A stretch of DNA of 64,000 bases from Pirellulales bacterium (GCA_019636345.1 JAHBXQ010000001.1:773985-837984), one strand, 5' to 3'; positions 25,270-35,763 are shown, counted from the stretch's first letter. The notes: a model not told the origin generated them from the letters alone. Translations and numbers: made by a program.

Positions 25270-28110
25270 TTAGGCGTGCGCCAGTTGGCGGACCTTGGGG
25301 CTGTTGTTGCCGGTCTTCTGGCCGGCGAAGTTGTGGACCGCGTTCATGAGCCGGTCGCGATCCATCTTGATCTGGTAGTCGTCGATGCCGACTTCCAGGC
25401 CGTGCTGAACGTCCGCCGCCCCGCCGAGCGAGGTCAGCGCGATCACCGGCAGGTGGCCGAACTGAGCCGATTGCTTGATGTTGCGGCACAACTCGAACCC
25501 GTTCATGTTGGGCATTTCGATGTCGGTGACGATGACGTCGAACGCGTGCTCGCCGCTCTGCAGGATTTGCCACGCTTCGAGACCGTCCTCGGCCTCGACG
25601 ACGCGGTAGCCCTTCTCGACGAACAGCCCGGCGACCTGCTTGCGGAAGAAGCCCGAGTCCTCGGCCAGCAGGATCAAGGCCGGCAGGCCTTCGTCGCTGG
25701 CGGCGACCGGTTGGTCTTGGAACCATTCGGGATAGGCGATCTCGGCCAGTGCATGGAGATCGACCAAGCGCGTCGCCCGGCCGTTGATGACCATCGATCC
25801 CGGCACCCCCGGCTCGCGGAAGGTGACGGTGTCGAAGTCGACGGGGACGTCGCGGATGTCTTCGAGTTCGGGGGCGATGAGCGCGACTTCCTTCCCCGCC
25901 GCCTCGAACACGACGACGTACACCTGATTCCCCGCGGGGCCCGGCTTGGCGGTGACGGTGTTTTCAAGCCGCACGAGCGGCATCGTCGAGTTGCGGTATT
26001 GGACCAGCTCCTTGCCGCCGACGCTGTCGATTTGGTCGACTCGCACGCGTTCGATCCGCGAGACGACGTCCATGCAGACGGCGAAATGTTCGTTCGGATC
26101 GTTGGTGAACAGCAGGACCGATTGCAGGTCTTCGGACTGTTGGACGCGAGTCGCTTCGTCCTTGTCCTCGGGTTTGCCGTCGCAGGAGCCGATCGCCTGC
26201 TTGACCGCCAGTCCGGCGACGTCGAGGATCAGCGCCACATGCCCGTCGCCCAGGATGGTGGCCCCGGAGAGACTGATGCAGCCCTTGATGTGCCGACCGA
26301 GCGGTTTGACCACGATTTCTTCCGAGTCGTGCAGCCCGTCGACGACGATCCCGAAGCGTTGTCGCCCCGACTCGACGACGATGATGTTCGTGGCGGCGGG
26401 TTCGGCGTGACGTTCGTCGGCGCGCTCGTTCTCAGCGAGCGGCGTTCCCAACGCGGAACCGAGCCGGACGATCGGCAGCAACGAGCCCCGCAAACGAAGG
26501 ACCTCGGCGTCCTTGACTCGGCCGAGCCGCTCGTTCATTTCATGGGGGCGAATGCGCACCAGTTCGGCAATGTTGACTTGCGGAATCGCGAAGCGATCGG
26601 AGCCCGACTGGACGATCAGCGAAGGAATGATGGCGAGCGTCAGCGGCAACGTGACGACCACGCTGGTGCCTTTGCCGACGACCGATTCGACGTCGACGGT
26701 GCCGCCGAGCTTGGCGATGTTCGTGCGAACGACGTCCATGCCGACGCCGCGACCGCTGACGTCGGTCACCTGGGCCGCCATCGAGAAGCCGGGATGGAAG
26801 ATCAGCCGCACCGCGTCGCGGTCGCTCATCTGCTCGGCTTGTTCGGGGGTGATGATTCCCTTCGCGGCGGCCTTCTCGCGGAGCTTGCGGGGGTCGATCC
26901 CGGCGCCGTCGTCCTGAATCTCCAGCCGCACCTTGCCGGCTTGGTAGAACGCCCGCAGGTGAAGGGTTCCTTGGGGCGACTTGCCGGCCGCGATTCGCCG
27001 TTCCGGCGTTTCGATGCCGTGGTCCATCGAGTTGCGGATGAGGTGCGTCAGCGGGTCGCCGATCGCCTCGACGATCGTCTTGTCGACTTCGACCTCCTTG
27101 CCCTCGATCGTCAGTTCGCACTCTTTGTTCAGCTTGGCGCCCAGGTCGCGGACGACGCGGGGGAAGCGGCCGAAGACGGTGCCGATCTGCTGCATGCGGG
27201 TCTGCATGATCGACTCTTGCAGTTCGCTGGTCACTTGGTCGAGCCGGGCGGCGATCCCTTCCAGTCCGCCGTTGTCGGCGGCGCTGATCGCCTGCATGAG
27301 CTGGTTGCGGCTCAGCACGAGCTCGCCGGCCAAATTCATGAGCTTGTCGAGCAGCCCGACCGAGACGCGGATGTTCGTTTCCGCGACCGGCGAGGCGGGT
27401 TTCTTGTCCCCCTCGGCGGAAGCGGGAGCAGCCGCTGTCGCGGGGGAAGCGAGCGGTTCGACGGCCGTAGGAGGCGTCGGAGCGGGGTCGCTCGCTGGAG
27501 CGACGCCCTGCAACTCGGCTGCGGAAGCAGCTTCGCGGGCGGCATGCGCGGCGCCGAGGGCGGCCTCGATTTGGGCGTCCAAGTCCAGTTCGTCTTCGAC
27601 GCTCGGTTCCGGCGCGGCCTTGGCCTTGCCGCCGCGGGGTTTCTTCGGAGCGGGGGCGGCCTTTTTCGCGGGGGCGCCCTTCTTGCCGGGCGACTTCTTC
27701 GCCGCAGGTGCCGGCGCCTCGACGACTTGACCGGCGGCGATCGCGTCGAGCTTCGTCACGTGGTCGCTGACGTCGGCGTCGTTGGAATTCTGAATGTCGT
27801 TAATCAGGCCTTGCAGCTTGTCGGCGGACTTCAGCATGACGTCGACGATCTGCGAGTTGGGAGCCAGCTCGTGATTGCGCATCATGTTGAGCACGTTTTC
27901 CAGGCTGTGAGCCAGATCATTGATCTTGGTCATGCCCAGGAACCCGGCGGCGCCCTTGATCGAGTGGATCGCGCGGAACACCTCGTTCACCAGATTCACG
28001 TCGACGCTTGCGCCCATTTCCTCAATGGCGAGGAACTGGTTCTCAACGTCGGCCAGGTGCTCGTTGGCCTCGATGACGAATTCGCCGAGCAGATCATCTT
28101 CAAAAGACAT
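25270..28110 (-). CDS. cheA: Hybrid chemotaxis histidine kinase CheA with two CheW-like domains and a receiver
   Basis: 946 residues from ATG 28110. Order: Hpt (phosphoacceptor His49 in FRAIHSIKGAAG), a long Ala/Lys/Pro-rich linker (~145-195) in place of a P2 domain, dimerisation helices (LLDKLMNLAGELVLSRNQLM), HATPase (LIRNSMDHGIETPE, IQDDGAGIDPRKLR, DVSGRGVGMDVV), a first CheW-like P5 domain, a second CheW-like region (SVLLFTNDPNEHFAV onward), and a C-terminal receiver (LILLAEDSGFFRKQVAG, VIVTDIEMPNMNG). Such hybrids may pass phosphate to their own receiver as a sink or output. With no cheY nearby, this matters for the pathway. Translation upstream of MSFEDD reads as noncoding. Confidence 0.93.
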   Translation of the reverse strand: MSFEDDLLGEFVIEANEHLADVENQFLAIEEMGASVDVNLVNEVFRAIHSIKGAAGFLGMTKINDLAHSLENVLNMMRNHELAPNSQIVDVMLKSADKLQGLINDIQNSNDADVSDHVTKLDAIAAGQVVEAPAPAAKKSPGKKGAPAKKAAPAPKKPRGGKAKAAPEPSVEDELDLDAQIEAALGAAHAAREAASAAELQGVAPASDPAPTPPTAVEPLASPATAAAPASAEGDKKPASPVAETNIRVSVGLLDKLMNLAGELVLSRNQLMQAISAADNGGLEGIAARLDQVTSELQESIMQTRMQQIGTVFGRFPRVVRDLGAKLNKECELTIEGKEVEVDKTIVEAIGDPLTHLIRNSMDHGIETPERRIAAGKSPQGTLHLRAFYQAGKVRLEIQDDGAGIDPRKLREKAAAKGIITPEQAEQMSDRDAVRLIFHPGFSMAAQVTDVSGRGVGMDVVRTNIAKLGGTVDVESVVGKGTSVVVTLPLTLAIIPSLIVQSGSDRFAIPQVNIAELVRIRPHEMNERLGRVKDAEVLRLRGSLLPIVRLGSALGTPLAENERADERHAEPAATNIIVVESGRQRFGIVVDGLHDSEEIVVKPLGRHIKGCISLSGATILGDGHVALILDVAGLAVKQAIGSCDGKPEDKDEATRVQQSEDLQSVLLFTNDPNEHFAVCMDVVSRIERVRVDQIDSVGGKELVQYRNSTMPLVRLENTVTAKPGPAGNQVYVVVFEAAGKEVALIAPELEDIRDVPVDFDTVTFREPGVPGSMVINGRATRLVDLHALAEIAYPEWFQDQPVAASDEGLPALILLAEDSGFFRKQVAGLFVEKGYRVVEAEDGLEAWQILQSGEHAFDVIVTDIEMPNMNGFELCRNIKQSAQFGHLPVIALTSLGGAADVQHGLEVGIDDYQIKMDRDRLMNAVHNFAGQKTGNNSPKVRQLAHA

Positions 28111-28212
28111 CGTCGTGTTTTCCTGCAGACGGTGTGCTGACGCTTGGGAACGTCGACGCCTGAGTTCGGCCGGCAAGGCCGTTCTCATGCTCGGGAAACA
28201 CTAGGTCACGCG

Positions 28213-28268
28213 TGAGCAATCGTTTGTCGGCGGGCCGCCAAATGTCGGCGAAAAGCCGAGATTGCTCA
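28213..28268. repeat. Inverted repeat in the cheA upstream region
   Basis: TGAGCAATC (28213-28221) and GATTGCTCA (28260-28268) are perfect reverse complements 38 bp apart. The interior can form further short stems (cggcgggccg). It lies between the end of the NYN-domain gene and the cheA start, on the minus strand. It could be a terminator-like structure or part of the che leader; no T-run is present. Confidence 0.45.
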
Positions 28269-28397
28269 GAACGTTCGGCCTGGATGCCGACGGGAATCGG
28301 CAAGAACGAGCGGATTCGCGCACTTCGCACACGGCACAACCGGCGCCGACGGTGCGATCGGAGCCGCGCCCTGCCGCGCTTCGCCCCCGGCGCGAAA

Positions 28398-29021
28398 CTA
28401 CTCGGGCGAATTGAACAGGTCGTCGCCGTATCCGGGCGGAAACGGGTCGAGCGGGTTGGCGGCCGGAGGACCGCCTGCGGGGGAAGAGGGGGCCGACCCG
28501 GGCGACTTTTCGGGCGGCTCGTTGAGATCTGCCGCGAATCGCCGGACCCAGTACGCGACCTCCGCTTCGGTCGGCTCGCCGACGCGCTTGAGAACGTCGG
28601 GAGCAGATCGACCGGCGTGCAGCCGTCGTCGGACTTGCATCGCGTACCATTGATCGCTGTCGATCGACGAACAGCGACGCCGGCGGGCGGCGCGTTGGAT
28701 GCGGCGGTCGCTCGACACCACCACCAGCGACCGCGGCGCGTCGTCGAGCGCGATCAACTGCTCGATCAGCTCGTCGGCGTCACGATAGTCCGACGCGTAG
28801 TGGACGGTCATCTCCGCGTGCGTCGTTCGCCGGGGGAGTCCCGGGGGGGCGTCGGAGGCGTCGAAGACGACCGTCGTGCGCGGGCGCTCGGCGTCGTCGA
28901 TCGTCGCGGCGAGAAATCGCAGCATCGCCTCGCGCGAGCGGTGCAGGCTCGCTCCCCCCTTTCCTCGACCGAAGATCCCCGCGGCATGCAGCAGGTTGTA
29001 GCCGTCGATCAGCAAGGCCAT
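28398..29021 (-). CDS. NYN domain protein (YacP-like predicted nuclease)
   Basis: 207 residues from ATG 29021. The PIN-like NYN fold is shown by MALLIDGYNLLHAAG at the start, TVVFDASDAPPG, a DADELIEQLI acidic motif and LVVVSSDRRIQRAARRR. These supply the Asp cluster expected for metal-dependent RNA cleavage. The C-terminal ~60 residues are Pro/Ser-rich and probably disordered. YacP-type proteins are linked to rRNA or mRNA processing, but the target here is unknown. pyrB ends 75 bp upstream on the same strand. The longer open frame beyond the ATG overlaps pyrB and is rejected. Confidence 0.82.
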   Translation of the reverse strand: MALLIDGYNLLHAAGIFGRGKGGASLHRSREAMLRFLAATIDDAERPRTTVVFDASDAPPGLPRRTTHAEMTVHYASDYRDADELIEQLIALDDAPRSLVVVSSDRRIQRAARRRRCSSIDSDQWYAMQVRRRLHAGRSAPDVLKRVGEPTEAEVAYWVRRFAADLNEPPEKSPGSAPSSPAGGPPAANPLDPFPPGYGDDLFNSPE

Positions 29022-29095
29022 CGGGCGGCTCGAGGGTGGCGAGGACGAAAGGGGCGCTCGAGTCTCGCGCCGTGGACGCGCCGCGAATCGGAGCG

Positions 29096-30358
29096 TCAGG
29101 ACTCGATCCTGCGGGTTGCGGTCCAGTCGCCGTACTGCTCGTGATAGAACCGGGCCACCTGATGGTCGACGTTGAACACGTGAGCCAGCAGCGCCGCCCG
29201 GACCCACATGCCGTTGCGGGCCTGACGGAAGTACATCGCGCGGGGGTCGTTGTCGATTTCCGGCGGGATTTCGCCGAAGTGCTGGTCGCGCGGAAACGGG
29301 TGAAGAATCGGAGCGTACGGCTTCATCCGCCGGACCTGGTCGAGCGAGAGCTTGTACTGCGAAAAATCGATCCGGGCGAACTCGGCAGCGTCCGTTTCGA
29401 GGTTGTGCTCCTTCTGGATTCGCGTCATGTAGAGGGCGTCGAACTGCTCGACGGCCGGGGCGCCGTCGAGCGAGGATTCGAGCGATTCAAGTTCCACGAC
29501 GCGCACGCCGCGCTGCTCGAGCCGGCGGCGCAAGTCGTCGGAGAGGCACAAGGCGGGATGCCCCGGCGCCACGAAGGCGAGCGTCACTCCCTCGTATTGC
29601 GCCAACAGCGCCGCCAACGATCGCACGGTTCGCCCCCGGCCGATGTCGCCGCAGAAGCCGTAGACCTTTCCCGTCAATCCGGTCCGGAGGGCGGGATAAT
29701 CTCGCCGCAAGGCGTCGAGCCGCGACGCGGCGGGCGAGTCCTGGGGCGCGGCGAACTGAAAGGTGCGCTGCAGCGTGTAGACGTCCAACAGCGCCTGCGT
29801 GGGGTGCTCGTCAGCCCCCGAGCCGGCGTTGACGATCGGCACGCTGCGGGCCGCCGTGCGTTCCAGATCGTTCATCAGGTACGCGCACGCCTCGGCCAAC
29901 CGGGCGATGGGGGACCGCATGATCACCAGATCGAAATAGCTGGAAAACATCCGGATCGAGTCGAACCGCGTCTCCCCCTTCGTCTCCGACGAGGTGGTCG
30001 GGTCGCGGACCTCGTTGCAGGTCATCCCCAGGATCTGGCACGCCGCCATGAACGACAGAAAGGTGCGGGTCGACGGCTGCGTAAAGTACAGCATCGCCCG
30101 CTTGTGACGGAGCAGGTTGAGCAGGAAGTCTTGCCCGGTGCGCGACTTGGACAACAGCCGAATCTTGTCGGCCGTGTCGGCGAGGTCCTCGAGCAGATCG
30201 ACCGGGAACTGCCCGCTGAAGATCACGTGCCGCAGCCGCCCTTCGCGGCTGAATTCAGCCACCTTGAGCTGCGGGGGGCGGTCGATGCGCGACTCGTACT
30301 GAGCGAGATCGCGCTCGTCCTGGGTCGGGGCGGAGTCGGCGAGAGACGCGGGGGACAT
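29096..30358 (-). CDS. pyrB: Aspartate carbamoyltransferase, long form
   Basis: 420 residues from ATG 30358, about 100 longer than the E. coli catalytic chain owing to an N-terminal extension and insertions. It forms carbamoyl-aspartate from carbamoyl phosphate and aspartate in pyrimidine synthesis. Signatures: FTQPSTRTFLSF (Ser96-Thr97-Arg98 bind phosphate), a Ser/Lys loop TTSSETKGET, HPTQALLDVYTL, CGDIGRGRTVRSLA, DALYMTRIQKEH and ILHPFPRDQHFGEIP. The loop lysine and the STRT motif favour ATCase over ornithine carbamoyltransferase. No pyrI regulatory-chain gene is adjacent. It is separated from the ABC permease gene by 185 bp of featureless sequence. Confidence 0.88.
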   Translation of the reverse strand: MSPASLADSAPTQDERDLAQYESRIDRPPQLKVAEFSREGRLRHVIFSGQFPVDLLEDLADTADKIRLLSKSRTGQDFLLNLLRHKRAMLYFTQPSTRTFLSFMAACQILGMTCNEVRDPTTSSETKGETRFDSIRMFSSYFDLVIMRSPIARLAEACAYLMNDLERTAARSVPIVNAGSGADEHPTQALLDVYTLQRTFQFAAPQDSPAASRLDALRRDYPALRTGLTGKVYGFCGDIGRGRTVRSLAALLAQYEGVTLAFVAPGHPALCLSDDLRRRLEQRGVRVVELESLESSLDGAPAVEQFDALYMTRIQKEHNLETDAAEFARIDFSQYKLSLDQVRRMKPYAPILHPFPRDQHFGEIPPEIDNDPRAMYFRQARNGMWVRAALLAHVFNVDHQVARFYHEQYGDWTATRRIES

Positions 30359-30543
30359 GGCGGATCGCGGGGCGAGCGACGGGAAACGGGAACGGGAGGT
30401 CGTTGCTGGCCTGGAAGCGATTTCTCGACGGACGCGGACGTCGGCGACGAAACGACTTCTGTCCCCTTGAGCGCACTGGTTATCGCACATCGCCGTTTCG
30501 GGCGTCAAGTTGACGCGACGCCCGTTGCGGCGAATGACGCGCG

Positions 30544-32163
30544 TCACTCGGAAACGCGCCACCGGGCCTTGAACAGCCAGGTGACCGCCGCCAGCAGGGT
30601 TCCGTTCAACAGCAGCCCGAAGGCCATGAACCCGAAGAAGACCCGTGCGTCGGCCGTCGCGAGGTTCGAGCCCTTGCTCGTCTCCAGCGGCAGGCTGAAC
30701 GCTGCCGAGAAGGGGCTCAGCGCCTGGATCGCTTCCACCGCGCCCGCGGCGGGCGAGTCGGGGACGAACGTCCGAACGAACGCCAACGCGGCGACGGGGG
30801 CGAAGAACACGGTTCCGACGGTCAGATAGGTCGCCACCAGCGCCGTCGACGATTTGCGGAACAACGTCGAACAGGCCAGCGCCGCCAGCGACGTCGTCAC
30901 GGCGGTCACCCCCACGATGAGAAAGTACCCCGCCATCGTCGGCAAGTTGCTCCAGAAGTCGAGCGGCATCAGGCACGCCAGCACCATGGGCCACACGAGA
31001 AACGCGGTCAGCACGCTGGAGACGCGCAACCCCGACAGCAGCTTGCCCCACAGCATTTGCCAGGGGGTGATCAGCGTCACCAGCAGCAGGTCGAGCGTTT
31101 CGCGTTCGCGTTCGCTGGTGACGCTGCCGGCCGAGAAGACGGGACCGACCAGCAGGTTGAACAGCAGCACGTACGCCACGTACCACGCCGCGTGTTGCGG
31201 GGCGATGAACAGGCAGTACGCCATCACGAAAAACGCGACGATCATGCTGATCTGGATCACCAGCCGCAGCATGAGCGTGCCTTGGCTGAAAATTTCGCTG
31301 CGGATCTCCTTGTCGTAGATCGGGTTGGCGTCGTCTTCGAGGAACGTCGTGCGTTTCGGCGGGGCGAACAGCTTGTCGGGCCATTCGTCGCGGTTGATGT
31401 ACAGCCCCACGGCCTGCTCGGCCTCGGTTTCCAGATCGATCACTTGCTTGCCTTCGCTCCCGAGGTCGGGCGGGTGGAGCAGTCGTCGGCAGATGTCGTA
31501 CCACAACAGGGCCCCGACCGAACCGCAGACCGCGGGAACCACCGTCATGACGACCGCCAACCGCGCGCCGCCAAGTTGCTCGAGCGCCCGCCACACGAGC
31601 ACGCCGACCAATGCGAGCGGCAAAATGAGCAGGTACGACACGACCAGCGATGCGCTGGTGCGGGTGAAGAAGCTGCTGCACCACAGGCTGATCATGCCGG
31701 ACAGAATCACCGAACAGATCATTGCGAAGTACGCCGCGAAGACTTCCAGCGGCGACACGCCCCCCAGCGGCAGGCAGAGCATGACGATCGGCAGCGAGCA
31801 GATCATCAGCTCGCCCAAGGGGACCAGCGACGCCAGCAGCTTGCCCAGCACGATCGCCGCGGGCCGCAGCGGGCTGGCCAGCAGCATCTCGAAACTGCTT
31901 CGCTCCTTTTCGCCGGTGATCGCCCCGGCCGCGAACGACGGCGTCATGAGCGACATCAGCAGGTACTGGCCGAGAAAGAACAGGTTCACCAGCTCCCGGG
32001 CCTTCACCGGCTGCACGAGATCGAGCTTCTGCTCCGCCGGCCACGCCGAGTACACCATCAGCCCCAGCAGCGCCACATACGCGAACAACAACAAAAACCC
32101 GCGGAGCATCCGCAGGTTAATGACGAGCTCGCGCTGGAGGACGGGGTTTTCGAGGAACAGCAT
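30544..32163 (-). CDS. ABC-2 type transporter permease, double-length
   Basis: 539 residues, about twelve membrane segments. Two similar halves each start with an amphipathic segment followed by a conserved block: ITGEKERSSFEMLLASPL in the first and VTSERERETLDLLLVTLI in the second. This duplicated E-R-x-x-x-x-LL pattern is typical of ABC-2 permeases fused into one chain. It should export something with a separate ATPase; the nearest candidate is the ATP-binding protein at 37562-38488, 5.4 kb away on the same strand. Substrate unknown. The ATG at 32163 starts cleanly with no overlap. Confidence 0.85.
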   Translation of the reverse strand: MLFLENPVLQRELVINLRMLRGFLLLFAYVALLGLMVYSAWPAEQKLDLVQPVKARELVNLFFLGQYLLMSLMTPSFAAGAITGEKERSSFEMLLASPLRPAAIVLGKLLASLVPLGELMICSLPIVMLCLPLGGVSPLEVFAAYFAMICSVILSGMISLWCSSFFTRTSASLVVSYLLILPLALVGVLVWRALEQLGGARLAVVMTVVPAVCGSVGALLWYDICRRLLHPPDLGSEGKQVIDLETEAEQAVGLYINRDEWPDKLFAPPKRTTFLEDDANPIYDKEIRSEIFSQGTLMLRLVIQISMIVAFFVMAYCLFIAPQHAAWYVAYVLLFNLLVGPVFSAGSVTSERERETLDLLLVTLITPWQMLWGKLLSGLRVSSVLTAFLVWPMVLACLMPLDFWSNLPTMAGYFLIVGVTAVTTSLAALACSTLFRKSSTALVATYLTVGTVFFAPVAALAFVRTFVPDSPAAGAVEAIQALSPFSAAFSLPLETSKGSNLATADARVFFGFMAFGLLLNGTLLAAVTWLFKARWRVSE

Positions 32164-32223
32164 CGAGTTTCGAGTTGCGAGGCGCGAGGCGAGCCCGAGC
32201 GGCCCCGCCGGACGGAACGGGAT

Positions 32224-32589
32224 TCAGTCGTTAGCCGCCTCGTTGATTCGCCTTAACAGACCGCTAAGCATGCGGCTGATCTGAGAGGTCAATACGGTGA
32301 TTTCATCCGCAATTCGGGCACTGCAAAGGTGCAGTTCCCGCGCTATGACGAGTTGCGTTTCCAGTTCTGCTAGCGATCCTTTGGCAATGTTCAAGAAGCG
32401 TGAAAACTCGCGAGGAGTTTTACGAGCGTGCCTCTCGGCGATATTCGAGGGAATCGATACTGCTGCGCGGCGCATCTGGCTAGTCAGTCCAAACAGTTCC
32501 TCGCGGGGAAATGGTTGAGTGACACGATAAGTCTGCAGAACAAGCTCGATGCTCAACTGCCAGACTTTCAGGTTTTGGTAACCAGCCAT
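32224..32589 (-). CDS. Four-helix-bundle protein (S23/IVP-like)
   Basis: 121 residues, MAGYQNLKVWQLSIELVLQ.. with PFPREELFGLTSQMRRAAVSIPSNIAE, the hallmark of the family first found encoded in 23S rRNA intervening sequences. Predicted as four amphipathic helices; function unknown. In many bacteria these genes appear sporadically and seem mobile. Here it stands alone between the ABC permease and argG and is visibly more AT-rich than both. It is in the same direction as its neighbours, 43 bp downstream of the argG stop. Confidence 0.9.
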   Translation of the reverse strand: MAGYQNLKVWQLSIELVLQTYRVTQPFPREELFGLTSQMRRAAVSIPSNIAERHARKTPREFSRFLNIAKGSLAELETQLVIARELHLCSARIADEITVLTSQISRMLSGLLRRINEAAND

Positions 32590-32632
32590 CTCAGTTCCTC
32601 TCGCGCCTCGCAGCCCAAAGCTCGCGCCTCCC

Positions 32633-33847
<1,215 letters not shown>

Positions 33848-33988
33848 GGGAGAAAACCGCTCGCAACTGGGGAACAACAGGACCAACCGCCGCCGCGACA
33901 GGGACGCGGATCGGCCCATTGTGGTTCGCCGCCAGGGGGCTGGCAAGCGGCGCAATTCGAGGGGCCGCGGTTCGTCGGTGCGGTTTGA

Positions 33989-35287
33989 TTACTTCGCAGG
34001 CGGCAACTCGGCGATGCGCAGATTGCGGAACCGGATGTCGGTCGTAGGGTCGTGGCCTTGCAGGCTTAAGGTTCCGGGAGCGGTGCGGAGTCCGTTTCGG
34101 GGGTTGTCGTGCGGCGGGCGGTCGTCGGTCCAGGCCGTCGCCTGCAGGCCGTCGACCCATACGGCGATGTCCGGCCCCGTGGCGACGATCGTCTTGGCGA
34201 ACCACGCGCGGTCGCGAGCGTTGACCACCCGCGCGCTCACGCGGCGATAGATTCCGCCGGTGCCGCAGTCGGCAGGCTTGGTCGGATCGCCGTCGACGAC
34301 CACGTTGTTGATCTGGCTCTCGTAGCCGTTGGTGAACTCGCGGGGGATGCTGCGGAAGAAGACTCCCGAGTTCAGCCCTTCGCCGTTGACGAAGCACTCC
34401 AACTGCAGAACGAAGTCGCCGTAGCTGGCGTCGCTCTCGATCTGCCCGCGACCGTTGACAATGTGCAACTCGCCCTCGGGGGTGACGGAGAACTCGCTCG
34501 CCTCGGCGTGGTCGGTGTTCCATCCCGAAAGGTCGCGGCCGTTGAACACGGGTTCGAGCCGCAGCGGCCGCAGGCGAACATTGCGGAACGCGACCGCGCC
34601 TTCGCGGAACTGCAAGCCGATGCGTCCGCGCCGAGGTGTCGCGGACGCGTCGTCGACAACGTCGAGCGATTGCGTTTCGAGCGGACGACCGTCCAGCTTG
34701 AGGCGAAGTTTGTCTCCTTTCGCTTCGATGTCAAACGAGTGCCACCGTCCGTCCCAGGCATCGATCTCTTGAGGCGGGGGGCCGATCGTGCGGATTTCGC
34801 CTTCGTGGATCGCGGCGTAGCCGTCAATCAGCGGCTGCGGCGTCGTACTCACTCGCATCCGGCCGACCAGCGACGCGGTCGGGAACGGATTCTCGCGGGG
34901 GGCGATGTTCACCTCGATGCAATCGCGCGCCGGGTCGGTCGGGTTCGAGGTCGAGCGGAGAAACACGCCGCTGTTGGTCTCCGGCGGGGCCTTGAACTCG
35001 ACGTGCAGTTGGTAGTCGGCCCAGTCGACGGTCGTCATCAGCCAGCCCGGCTCGCCGGCGTCGACGCGGATTGCGCCGTGTTCGACCCGCCAGTTCGCGT
35101 CGCTGGTGGCGCGCCAACCGAACAGCGTCTCGCCGTCGAAGAGCTGGATCCACCCCGCGGCAAGCTGATCACGCGAGAGCCGCGCAGGGGACTCGGGCGC
35201 GGATTGTTCCGGCTCGGCCTGCGCGGTCGTCGCCGTCGTCGTGGCGATAAGAGCGAAGACCGCCAGATACTTGCTGAGGCGGGGCAT
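33989..35287 (-). CDS. Secreted protein with two tandem 3-keto-disaccharide hydrolase (DUF1080) domains
   Basis: 432 residues from ATG 35287 with a signal peptide (to about AQAEP, residue 25). Two beta-jelly-roll repeats follow: domain 1 (~45-235) from WIQLFDGETLFGWRATSD, with ETNSGVFLRS and GRIGLQFREGAVAFRNVRLRPL; domain 2 (~238-430) from PVFNGRDLSGWNTDHAE, with LNSGVFFRSIPREFTNGYESQI and DIRFRNLRIAELP. The Phe-Asn/Asp-Gly-x-x-L-x-G-W opening and the N-S-G-V-F motif are family marks. Single-domain homologues hydrolyse 3-keto-glycosides, working with Gfo/Idh/MocA oxidoreductases such as the one at 1105. A tandem form is less usual. Confidence 0.88.
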   Translation of the reverse strand: MPRLSKYLAVFALIATTTATTAQAEPEQSAPESPARLSRDQLAAGWIQLFDGETLFGWRATSDANWRVEHGAIRVDAGEPGWLMTTVDWADYQLHVEFKAPPETNSGVFLRSTSNPTDPARDCIEVNIAPRENPFPTASLVGRMRVSTTPQPLIDGYAAIHEGEIRTIGPPPQEIDAWDGRWHSFDIEAKGDKLRLKLDGRPLETQSLDVVDDASATPRRGRIGLQFREGAVAFRNVRLRPLRLEPVFNGRDLSGWNTDHAEASEFSVTPEGELHIVNGRGQIESDASYGDFVLQLECFVNGEGLNSGVFFRSIPREFTNGYESQINNVVVDGDPTKPADCGTGGIYRRVSARVVNARDRAWFAKTIVATGPDIAVWVDGLQATAWTDDRPPHDNPRNGLRTAPGTLSLQGHDPTTDIRFRNLRIAELPPAK

Positions 35288-35342
35288 CGACGATTCTCGG
35301 CTGATGAGGGCGAGGGACGGGGGAAGAGACAGGATAAGCCGC

Positions 35343-35678
35343 TCAGGCAGTCGTGACAATTTGCAGTTCGACTGAGAAGGGGAGTCGGCTGCCGTCGGCC
35401 GCGGTTGCGGGCAGGTCGACGGCGATCCGGTTCGAGCGGTCGGCGGGCGCCGCGGGAATCGCGAAGGTCGCGGCGCCGTTCTCACCGGCGGTCCGCACAA
35501 GGGGGACGTCGTTGACGGCGACGCGGGCCTCGGGGGGGAGCCCGACGACGGCAAGCTGGAGCGATTCCCCCGGCTCGAGGTTCGGCGGGGTGCGAAACAG
35601 CCGCGACCACCGCACTCCCTCCGGATCGGGCTCGCACTGCCACGGATCGCGAAGGCGGAAGGCGTAGACGACGGGCAT
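35343..35678 (-). CDS. Small protein of unknown function
   Basis: 111 residues from ATG 35678 (MPVVYAFRLRDPWQCEPD). It lies between the pseudopilin gene and the DUF1080 gene on the same strand. It has a conserved-looking N-terminal half (GVRWSRLFRTPPNLEPGESLQLAV) and a second half with a beta-sandwich pattern (ENGAATFAIPAAPADRSNRIAVDLPA). No signal peptide. Composition is that of a real gene. The open frame extends to 35822, but the longer start reads into the end of the pseudopilin gene. No function can be proposed. Confidence 0.55.
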   Translation of the reverse strand: MPVVYAFRLRDPWQCEPDPEGVRWSRLFRTPPNLEPGESLQLAVVGLPPEARVAVNDVPLVRTAGENGAATFAIPAAPADRSNRIAVDLPATAADGSRLPFSVELQIVTTA

Positions 35679-35763
35679 CGCAGGAATTCCGATCGGTCGA
35701 TCGCGAGGCAGCTCTCTGAGAGCGCCCGTCGCTGGCGGAACTGACGGCCCGCGCGAACGAGCG

